From MWBF01 sp964614645 (GTDB taxonomy: Bacteria > Chloroflexota > Anaerolineae > CG2-30-64-16): a stretch of DNA of 64,000 nt. Of this stretch, positions 51,801 to 58,844 are shown one piece after another. The notes below the pieces were generated by a model, which saw only the letters and a list, made by a program, of their open reading frames with translations, was not told the origin of the DNA and did not search any database. The DNA lies in the NCBI GenBank assembly GCA_964614645.1, contig CAZTMA010000006.1:12512-76511 (forward strand), read 5' to 3'. A program made the position numbers and the translations under genes. The first letter of the stretch is position 1. Every line of letters starts with the position of its first letter.

Positions 51801-53597
51801 ATGAAGCGGCTTCTGTGGATTGCGATGCTTGTCCTGTTGTTGGCCGGCGTCCCGGCTGCGAGCGCCCAGCCGCTCGCGCTGCCGCCGGATGTGGAGCACA
51901 GCGGGTCCGTCTGGACCATCTACCCGCACGGCCTCTCGCCGGATGACCCGGAGCGCATCCGGGAGGTTGTGGCGTTGGCAGACCCCGGCGACACCATCCG
52001 CCTGGCCGCCGGCATCTTCGACTTCAGCGAGTTCGAGAACGTCTACATCTACAAGGACCTGACTATCGAGGGCGCCTGGGACAAGAAGGCCGGTGCGCCG
52101 CTTACGACGATCAAGCACGGTCTTCTGCCATTCACCATCGGCCGCCAGACACCCTTCGAGCCACCGGAACAGGTGGACATGGACGGGCATACGGTCTACC
52201 ACATGACGCCGGACATCTACGGCAAGATCAACTATCCCTTCATGTACCCGCCCTACGTGCCGCCGTACGATACCTCAAGCTTGCCTCCCTACGATTTCTT
52301 CGCAGACTGGACGCCGGTCAACGTCACCGTGCGCCAGCTCCGGTTCGACCGCCCATATGGTTGCGCCATCTGGACCGGCGCGGCCAACGGCCAAACGATC
52401 GAACGCATCCTGGTGGACGGGCTGTGGCCCTGGGATATCGCCTACGAAGCCAGCGATCCCCTGGGCATCGCGCTGGGCTGGCTGAACCCGACCGTGCGGT
52501 CATTCGTCCTCGGCATGCACGATCGCGAATATGACACGCGGCTGTACTTCGACACCGAACTGATCAAAGGCGACATACTCATGCAGGATGTGCGCGTCAA
52601 CGGAGATTACTGGCGTATCCCGGCAGGTGAAGTGGACGAGGCCGGCGACGTCGTGGTTGCGCCGTTTGACCCTGACGATCCAGCGCCGCCAGGCGGCAAG
52701 TGGGACGAGTACGTCCTGCAGGAAGTGACCTTCGGGTATGACGTCACCGGCTTCCCCACGGACACGGAGCCGTACTGGGTCAAGAAGGGTTATACGGCCT
52801 TCTGGTTCTACTGGGCAGATGCGCAGGTCTGGGCCGTCCGCGGGATGTGGGCCGGCGTGTACTCGGCATGGTCAGAGGCCACCTTGACGATCCGCAACAA
52901 CACCATGCACGATACTCTCATCGGCGTCTTCTTCATCGGCAATGGAGGCAGCGGCGATCCCTTCACCGCCATCATCGAGGACAACGAAATCGTGACCCTC
53001 AGCGAGCCGCTGCCCTTCGTGGATACATCCGGCGTCCTGGCATACAGCACGCCGATGTACAATGCCTACAAGGACGAGACGATCGACCTGGAACCGGGCA
53101 CGGACATCGAGGTGCGGGACAACCACATCGTGACGAACTACCCGTACCAATACTGGGGCATGAGCGGTATCGACCTCGAGGTGAACGGCTCGGCCCTGAT
53201 CGAGGGCAACGACGTCGAGGTCGCCTCCGCCAGCGGGATCGCGCTCTGGTGGCCGACCGATGGCGGCCAGGTGCTGCACAACCGCGTGTCTGGCACCGGC
53301 GACTATGCGCTGGTGACGTACTGGGATGCGCCCAACAGCGAACTGCGGGCCAACAACGTCAACAACTTCACGCCGGTAGGGCCAGGCCTGGCGTGGGCCG
53401 ACCCGCCCATCCCGCCCGCCGAGATCCTCCTGCTGTCCAACGGCAACACCGTCATCGGCGGCGGCAACCATGAGCCGGGCGTGACCGTGCTGGACTACGG
53501 CCTGGACAACACCATCACGGGGATCACGCGGCAGGTCGGGCGGCCGCTGAGCGCAGCAGAGCGGGCCACGATCAACAGTGCGCAGGATCGGAAGTAG
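51801..53597 (+). CDS. Secreted right-handed parallel beta-helix protein, paralogue 2
   Basis: Protein of 598 residues with a signal peptide (RLLWIAMLVLLLAGVPAASA). It follows the same plan as paralogue 1: LADPGDTIRLAAGIFDFSEF, ENVYIYKDLTIEGAWDKKAG, VRQLRFDRPYGCAIWTGAA, and helix turns NTMHDTLIGVFFIGN, NEIVTLSEPLP, NHIVTNYPYQYWG. It closes with LDYGLDNTITGITRQVGRPL, shared with copy 1. AAGGAGG precedes the ATG. It is probably exported; function is inferred only from the fold (surface polysaccharide interaction or degradation). Confidence 0.85.
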   Translation: MKRLLWIAMLVLLLAGVPAASAQPLALPPDVEHSGSVWTIYPHGLSPDDPERIREVVALADPGDTIRLAAGIFDFSEFENVYIYKDLTIEGAWDKKAGAPLTTIKHGLLPFTIGRQTPFEPPEQVDMDGHTVYHMTPDIYGKINYPFMYPPYVPPYDTSSLPPYDFFADWTPVNVTVRQLRFDRPYGCAIWTGAANGQTIERILVDGLWPWDIAYEASDPLGIALGWLNPTVRSFVLGMHDREYDTRLYFDTELIKGDILMQDVRVNGDYWRIPAGEVDEAGDVVVAPFDPDDPAPPGGKWDEYVLQEVTFGYDVTGFPTDTEPYWVKKGYTAFWFYWADAQVWAVRGMWAGVYSAWSEATLTIRNNTMHDTLIGVFFIGNGGSGDPFTAIIEDNEIVTLSEPLPFVDTSGVLAYSTPMYNAYKDETIDLEPGTDIEVRDNHIVTNYPYQYWGMSGIDLEVNGSALIEGNDVEVASASGIALWWPTDGGQVLHNRVSGTGDYALVTYWDAPNSELRANNVNNFTPVGPGLAWADPPIPPAEILLLSNGNTVIGGGNHEPGVTVLDYGLDNTITGITRQVGRPLSAAERATINSAQDRK

Positions 53598-53748
53598 CAG
53601 TGGCCTGGGTGTCGTAATCGAATGGGACGTGCGGCCGGCTGCCGGATGGGGCCTGGTGACCGGCCGCATGGTGCTTTTGCCGCACCGGGAACCGCAGCGA
53701 GCGTTCCGGCGTCCACAAGAGCAGCCATACTCATCCTCGGAGTCACCC

Positions 53749-53892
53749 ATGCAAGTTGTGCTGGTTCTCGCCATACTTTCATTGCTACTGTGGACGCTGT
53801 TGCCCGCAACCAATCGTGCTGAGGTCGAAGACCTCTATCTCGACAATACCCGGTCGACGGTACAGCGGTTCGTCGACTGGCTGCAGCATTAA
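53749..53892 (+). CDS. Possible small membrane peptide
   Basis: A 47-residue frame, MQVVLVLAILSLLLWTLLPA then TNRAEVEDLYLDNTRSTVQ, has one hydrophobic helix and a polar, acidic tail. GGAG lies 7 nt before the ATG. It is too short for family recognition and may be fortuitous, but the clean helix-plus-tail pattern differs from the surrounding noise. Confidence 0.4.
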   Translation: MQVVLVLAILSLLLWTLLPATNRAEVEDLYLDNTRSTVQRFVDWLQH

Positions 53893-53965
53893 GTCCTGAC
53901 GGCTTGTCATTACCCCGTCCGCGTGCTACACTCACGGCCATATCCTGACCGGACGACAGGAAGCC

Positions 53966-55285
53966 ATGAGCCTATACGAACCCACACCCGGCCAGCAGGT
54001 CTTCGGCCTGCACCTGCCGGATTATGACGAGCTCCAGGGTTGCATCCGGTGCGGGCGCTGCCTGCCCGTGTGCCCCACATATCAGCAGACCCAACTCGAG
54101 ATGTTCTCCCCGCGCGGGCGGCTGAGCCTGCTGCGCGCGGTCGAGGACGGCAAGCTGCCGATGACGGACGGAGTGGAGGACCACCTCTACCACTGTCTCG
54201 ACTGCCGCGCGTGCAACACCGTGTGCCCGCCCGGCGTGCGCATCGGCGAGCTGATCGTGCGCGGCCGCGTCGCCATCGAAGAAAAGCACCCGCGGCCCTT
54301 CCTCATCAAGTTCATGCTGCGCCACGTCCTGACCGGGGCAGAGCGGGCCGCGATTATCTCCGGGCCGCTGCGCCTGGTGCAGGCCCTCCGGCTCGACCGG
54401 CTGGCCGCGGCGGTCCTGCGCCACGTGCCGGGGCCGGGCCGCCGGCTGGTGGACCTCATCGAGTTTGCGCCGCATCCGGGCAAACCGCTGGCGCACGAGC
54501 TGGCGCTGGTCGAGCCCGCCACCGGTCCGCAGCGCCACCGCGTCGCCTTCTTCCTCGGCTGCATGATGAACGTCGCCATGCCGGACGTCAGCCGCGCGAC
54601 CGTGCGCGTGCTGCGCCGCGCGGGCTGTGACGTGCTGACCCCGCGCGGGCAGGCGTGCTGCGGCGCGCCGCACGATGACCAGGCCATGCTGGAACTATCC
54701 CGTGACATGGCGCGCAAGAACATCGCGCTGTTCGAGCCGCTGCTGGACGAGGTCGAGGCCATCGTGACCGACTGCGCCGGCTGCAGCGCCGCGCTCAAGG
54801 AATATGCCGAGTGGCTGCACGACGATTTGGTCTGGCGGGAGCGGGCCTACCGCTTCAGCGCAAAGGTGCGCGACGTGACCGAGTGGCTCGATGCCATCTG
54901 GCCGGAAGATTTGCCGCTGGCCCACCGGCACGCAACAGCTACCTACCACGACCCGTGCCACCTTGCGAACCTGCAGAACGTGCGCAGCCAGCCGCGGCGC
55001 CTGCTCGATCGCGTGACCGGACTGGACATGCACCCGCTGCCCGACAGCCACCCGGTCCGCTGCTGCGGCAGCGCGGGCATCTACAACCTGACGCACACGG
55101 ACATGTCGCTCGAGCTGCTCGACCGGAAGATGGAAGACGTCGCCGCGACGGGCGCGGAGGTTGTCGTCAGCGCCAACCCCGGCTGCCTGCTCCAGCTTGA
55201 ATGGGGCCGCCGGCGCACGGGGCAACCGATCGTGGTCAAGCACGTCGTCGAGATACTCGACGAGAGTTTGGACGCGCGCAAGTAG
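53966..55285 (+). CDS. glcF: Glycolate oxidase iron-sulfur subunit
   Basis: Protein of 439 residues, the electron-transfer subunit of the glycolate/lactate-type oxidase. Two [4Fe-4S] motifs are near the N-terminus (CIRCGRCLPVCPTYQQ and CLDCRACNTVCPPGV). Two CCG domains are in the C-terminal half (FFLGCMMNVAMP ... ACCGAPH, then YHDPCHLANLQNV ... CCGSAGIYN), plus VTDCAGCSAAL. The start ATG follows AGGAAG. It is followed by a DinB-like gene and then glcD, so the operon encodes the oxidase with an unusual gene in between; a separate GlcE is not seen. Confidence 0.93.
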   Translation: MSLYEPTPGQQVFGLHLPDYDELQGCIRCGRCLPVCPTYQQTQLEMFSPRGRLSLLRAVEDGKLPMTDGVEDHLYHCLDCRACNTVCPPGVRIGELIVRGRVAIEEKHPRPFLIKFMLRHVLTGAERAAIISGPLRLVQALRLDRLAAAVLRHVPGPGRRLVDLIEFAPHPGKPLAHELALVEPATGPQRHRVAFFLGCMMNVAMPDVSRATVRVLRRAGCDVLTPRGQACCGAPHDDQAMLELSRDMARKNIALFEPLLDEVEAIVTDCAGCSAALKEYAEWLHDDLVWRERAYRFSAKVRDVTEWLDAIWPEDLPLAHRHATATYHDPCHLANLQNVRSQPRRLLDRVTGLDMHPLPDSHPVRCCGSAGIYNLTHTDMSLELLDRKMEDVAATGAEVVVSANPGCLLQLEWGRRRTGQPIVVKHVVEILDESLDARK

Positions 55286-55323
55286 CAGCCTAACTGCCAG
55301 ACTTGATTGTGATCGGAGGAACC

Positions 55324-56001
55324 GTGGCTAATCCTATTCGGGTAATGCTAGAAATCGGACCGAAGGGCAAGAAAGTGGTGGCAGTAGCACCGGACTGGCC
55401 CGGTCTCGAGCGCGGAGCGAAGACCGGGGAAGCTGCAATCGAACGCTTACTCTCCTATGTTCCGCGTTATGCGGCGGTGACGCAACTGGCCGGGATGGAG
55501 TCCGCACTTGAGGACAGCAGCGGCGTCGAAGTGGTCGAGCAATATCCGGGCACGGGCTCAACCGACTTCTGGGGCATCTCATTCGCGTTTTCGAGCATCG
55601 ACCGGCAAGCCATGTCGGGAAAAGAGATGGAGCGTGAACTGGCTCTGATGCGGGCGTGCTGGGCATTTTTCGACGATGTGCGTTCCCGCGTGTCGGCTGA
55701 AATGCGGCGGGGTCCGCGCGGCGGAGGGCGTGACCGCGACCGCATCGTCCGTCATGTCGTTGCCAACGAGCTGGACTGGGCGAAGGGGTTTGGCGTGCTC
55801 ACGCCTTTGGACGAAGTGCTGATCGAAGAGAGACTGAAAGCGCACCGTGAGGCCTATTGCGATGGGATTCGGGCGCTGCATTCCCGCGGCGAAATGGCCC
55901 GCAAGTGGCCGCTCAGGTACCTGATTCGGCACACCGCATACCACACGCTCGATCACGCCTGGGAAATGGAAGACAAAGACCTGACTGTCAAACGAGCGTG
56001 A
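55324..56001 (+). CDS. Two-domain protein: HicB-like N-terminus and DinB-like C-terminus
   Basis: Protein of about 225 residues. The N-terminal ~70 residues (VVAVAPDWPGLERGAKTGEA then AIERLLSYV) resemble the HicB antitoxin-type partial RNase-H fold. The rest (about 90-225) is a DinB-like helical bundle with VRHVVANELDWAKGFGVLTP and IRHTAYHTLDHAWEMEDKD, where His residues could bind metal. The start is a GTG at 55324 with GGAGG just upstream; a TTG at 55303 is also open. It lies between glcF and glcD with short gaps. No toxin partner is present, so a toxin-antitoxin role is unlikely. Confidence 0.75.
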   Translation: MANPIRVMLEIGPKGKKVVAVAPDWPGLERGAKTGEAAIERLLSYVPRYAAVTQLAGMESALEDSSGVEVVEQYPGTGSTDFWGISFAFSSIDRQAMSGKEMERELALMRACWAFFDDVRSRVSAEMRRGPRGGGRDRDRIVRHVVANELDWAKGFGVLTPLDEVLIEERLKAHREAYCDGIRALHSRGEMARKWPLRYLIRHTAYHTLDHAWEMEDKDLTVKRA

Positions 56002-56018
56002 GTAAGAAGGTCATGTTA

Positions 56019-57401
56019 ATGGATGCACGCATTATCAATGAACTGCGCGCTGCGCTCGGCAGCGAACGCGTGAGCACCGCGCCAGAGGACCTCGTAAGCT
56101 ACGCGTATGACGGCACATGGGCCGAGCAGCAGCCGGACGTCGTGATCCACCCGCAGACCACGGCGGATGTCGCCGCGGTGCTGCGCATCGCAGACGCGGC
56201 GCGCGTGCCGGTCGTGCCGCGCGGCGCGGCGACCGGGCTGGCTGGCGGCGCGCTGCCCGTGGCGGGCGGCATCTGCCTGAACATGGCACGCATGAACCGC
56301 ATCCTCGACATCTCCATCCCGGACATTCTGGCCGTGGTGCAGCCGGGCGTCGTCACGCTCGACCTGCAGAAGGCCGTCGAGAAGCACGGCTTCTTCTATC
56401 CGCCCGACCCGGCCAGCGTCTACCAGTGCACCATGGGCGGGAATGTCGCTACGAACGCGGGCGGGCCGCGCTGCCTGAAATACGGCGTGACGGGTGACTA
56501 CGTGCTGGGGCTGGAGGTCGTGGTGGCCGGCGGCCATGTGCTGCGGCTGGGCGGGCGGACCATCAAGAACGTCAGCGGGTACGACCTGATGGGGCTGTTC
56601 ATCGGCTCGGAGGGCACGCTTGGCGTCGTGACCGAGATTACGGTGCGGCTCGTCCCGAAGCCCGCGGCGCAGATGACCGCGCTGGCCGCGTTCCCGCGGC
56701 TGGCGGACGCGTGCGAGGCGGTCGGCAACATCCTGCAGGCGGGCGTCGTGCCGCTGGTCACCGAGCTGATGGACCATGCCACCATCCGGGCGGTCGAGGA
56801 TTTCAAGCATCTCGGCCTGCCGACGGACGTGGAGGCGCTCCTGCTGGTGGCCGTCGACGGCGATGCCGACACGGTGGCGCGCGAGATCGTGCAGGTGGCG
56901 GAGATCCTGCAGCGGTCCGGCGCGCGCGAGGTGCGCCAGGCGCACTCGGCGCAGGAGTCGGAGGCGCTGTGGGAGGGCCGGCGCAACCTCAGCCCTGCCA
57001 TCCAGCGGCTCGCGCGCAACAAGCTGGGCGAGGACATCACCGTTCCGCGCTCCAGGATCCCGGAGATGGTCGCGCGGCTCGGCGATATCAGCCGCGCGAA
57101 CGACCTGCCCATCATCGTCTATGGCCACATCGGCGACGGCAACCTGCACCCGACCATCCTGTGCGACCGCCGCGACGCGGCCATCATGCACCGTGTCGAG
57201 AAGGCCGCGGCGGATGTGCTGGCGGCCGCGGTCTCGCTGGGCGGCACGCTCAGCGGCGAGCACGGCATCGGCATCTTCAAGCGCGAGCACATGGCCCTCG
57301 GCGTGGACGCCAACGCCCTGGCCTACATGGCGGGCGTCAAAGCCCTGTTCGACCCCAACGGCATCCTGAATCCAGGCAAGAAGCTGCCGAGCACGAATTA
57401 G
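56019..57401 (+). CDS. glcD: Glycolate oxidase FAD-binding subunit
   Basis: Protein of 460 residues. It is the flavin subunit that oxidises glycolate or D-lactate. The FAD (PCMH-type) domain has VVPRGAATGLAGGALPVAGG, GFFYPPDPASVYQCTMGGNV, and GSEGTLGVVTEITVRL. The C-terminal domain has PIIVYGHIGDGNLHPTI, GTLSGEHGIGIFKREHM and the closing FDPNGILNPGK. I chose ATG 56019 because GAAGG lies 8 nt upstream; ATG 56013 and GTG 55998 are in frame. It belongs to the glcF operon. A palindromic AT-rich repeat follows. Confidence 0.93.
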   Translation: MDARIINELRAALGSERVSTAPEDLVSYAYDGTWAEQQPDVVIHPQTTADVAAVLRIADAARVPVVPRGAATGLAGGALPVAGGICLNMARMNRILDISIPDILAVVQPGVVTLDLQKAVEKHGFFYPPDPASVYQCTMGGNVATNAGGPRCLKYGVTGDYVLGLEVVVAGGHVLRLGGRTIKNVSGYDLMGLFIGSEGTLGVVTEITVRLVPKPAAQMTALAAFPRLADACEAVGNILQAGVVPLVTELMDHATIRAVEDFKHLGLPTDVEALLLVAVDGDADTVAREIVQVAEILQRSGAREVRQAHSAQESEALWEGRRNLSPAIQRLARNKLGEDITVPRSRIPEMVARLGDISRANDLPIIVYGHIGDGNLHPTILCDRRDAAIMHRVEKAAADVLAAAVSLGGTLSGEHGIGIFKREHMALGVDANALAYMAGVKALFDPNGILNPGKKLPSTN

Positions 57402-57408
57402 AAATTGC

Positions 57409-57469
57409 GAATTATGAATTAGGAACTTCGAATCGGGTGCGGGAAGTCATAATTCCTAATTCGTAATTC
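57409..57469. repeat. AT-rich palindromic repeat
   Basis: GAATTATGAATTAGGAA (57409-57425) and TTCCTAATTCGTAATTC (57453-57469) are complements with one mismatch. They lie between the convergent glcD and SDR genes and contrast with the high-GC surroundings. Confidence 0.65.
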
Positions 57470-57486
57470 GTAATTCCACCGTCTCC

Positions 57487-58308
57487 TCACCACGCCGGCC
57501 GCGCCTGCTGCAGCCCATCCTTGATCCACAGGAACTGCCCGTTCACTGCGTCGCCCGCGGGCGTGAGCAGCTCCAGCACGAGGTCCGCCGTCTTCTCCGG
57601 CGGATCGCCACCGGTTGCCTCCACCCATTCCGCCCACCGGAGCATCCCGCGGCCGGGGCCGTTGCGCCGGCCAGCCTCCGCCTTGATCGCGGCCCACATC
57701 TCCGTCTTGACCTCGCCCGGATGCAGCGCGTTGGCGGTCACGCCGGTGCCTTCCAGCTCGGCGGCAAGCTGCCGCGTGAAGTGGTTGAGCGCAACCTTGC
57801 TGAGCTGGTAGACCGACCCGACGTTACCCGGCGGCGAGATCGACGCTGCGGAGCTGACGTTGAGGATGCGGCCCCAGCCGTGGCGTATCATGTCCGGCAT
57901 GAACGCGCGGCAGGTCAGGTACGGGCCGATGGTGTTGACCTGGAAAGTCTCGATCCACTGCTCGGGTGTGGATTCGGCAATCGGCACGGCCTCGCAGTGC
58001 AGCCCTGCACCGTTGAACAGGACGTGGGGCGGCCCGAAGCGCTGCAGCACCGCCTCACGGAGCGCCGTCACCTCCGCCGGCACGCTCACGTCGCAGGGGA
58101 AGGCTGCCGCCACGCCGCCCGCCTCCGCGACGCTGCGCGTCGCCGCGATGGCAGCGGCCACGCGCGCCAACTTCGCCTCTGTGCGGCCGGCCAGGGCCAC
58201 GCGGACGCCGTGCCTGGCCAGCGCATGCGCAACCGCCTCCCCGACCCCACTTCCCGCACCCGTCACCACGGCCACCAGGCCGGGCCGCACCCCATCATCT
58301 CGCCCCAT
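57487..58308 (-). CDS. Short-chain dehydrogenase/reductase
   Basis: Protein of 273 residues of the classical SDR family. The cofactor loop is VAVVTGAGSGVGEAVAHALA, an acidic residue after strand 2 is absent (AGRTEAKL, which favours NADP), and the NAG position reads LFNGAGLH. The catalytic residues are in NVSSAASISPPGNVGSVYQL (Ser) and YQLSKVALNHF (YxxxK), and the substrate loop is LHPGEVKTEMW. The substrate is unknown. It is transcribed convergently to glcD. Confidence 0.88.
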   Translation of the reverse strand: MGRDDGVRPGLVAVVTGAGSGVGEAVAHALARHGVRVALAGRTEAKLARVAAAIAATRSVAEAGGVAAAFPCDVSVPAEVTALREAVLQRFGPPHVLFNGAGLHCEAVPIAESTPEQWIETFQVNTIGPYLTCRAFMPDMIRHGWGRILNVSSAASISPPGNVGSVYQLSKVALNHFTRQLAAELEGTGVTANALHPGEVKTEMWAAIKAEAGRRNGPGRGMLRWAEWVEATGGDPPEKTADLVLELLTPAGDAVNGQFLWIKDGLQQARPAW

Positions 58309-58489
58309 CTTTCACCTCCAGTGCCCACTGCCGTCGTTTGACACAACTCCGGACCCATGATAGTTTATGAGCGGCAGAAGAAATTGCCCCCGTCGCGGGG
58401 TCGCATGGCCCCTCGCGGGCGTCCCGACGGGCACAAGGCCCTGGACTACGAGTTATTCAGATAGACTCTAACATGGAAAGCCGAACTTG

Positions 58490-58714
58490 ATGAAACCCAG
58501 TCACACGACCAGAGCGCACACCCAACAGGAGTGGTGCCCCTGGTGTGAGAAGAAGATGGACAGTGTCCGCCGGATCGCATGCGATTTCTGCGGCACCGAG
58601 CTCTGCTTCGACTGCATCGGCATCAGCCCGCGCGGCGAGCTCTACTGCGAGTCGTGCCGGCTGGAACTCCAACGCCGCCTGACCCTCAGGCCCGCCCGGC
58701 GCATCTCCCGCTAA
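58490..58714 (+). CDS. Small zinc-ribbon protein
   Basis: Protein of 74 residues with eight cysteines in pairs: EWCPWCEKK, ACDFCGTELCFDCIG, and YCESCRLEL, which can hold two zinc ions in a treble-clef or RING-like fold. The C-terminus is basic (RRLTLRPARRISR), so RNA or DNA contact is possible. There is no clear ribosome-binding site before ATG 58490 (58487 is an alternative TTG). Function unknown. Confidence 0.72.
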   Translation: MKPSHTTRAHTQQEWCPWCEKKMDSVRRIACDFCGTELCFDCIGISPRGELYCESCRLELQRRLTLRPARRISR

Positions 58715-58844
58715 CCCCCTCTACCAGAAATCTACTACGCCACCGGCTGCCAATCTCCGGCTTCTCTGCGATGACGGGCGCACGGCGATATGGTATGGTT
58801 TCCATGCGTGTATCTCATCACGATCGCACGCCCGGGAGACCTTC

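Noticed and set aside
33579..53597. Prophage or integrative element covering the protease/regulator region
   Set aside because: No integrase, recombinase, phage structural gene, attachment-site repeat or insertion-sequence transposase was seen, and the nearest tRNA genes are not at its borders.
52872..53941. Minus-strand frames over and after beta-helix paralogue 2
   Set aside because: They are antisense shadows with no motifs; the plus-strand gene is well supported by its paralogue.
55324..56001. Toxin-antitoxin system based on the HicB-like domain
   Set aside because: No HicA-like or other toxin gene is adjacent, and the domain is fused to a DinB-like bundle within a metabolic operon.
33343..57469. 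CRISPR-like spacing of the palindromic repeats
   Set aside because: The copies are kilobases apart and individually palindromic; there is no regular repeat-spacer array anywhere in the window.
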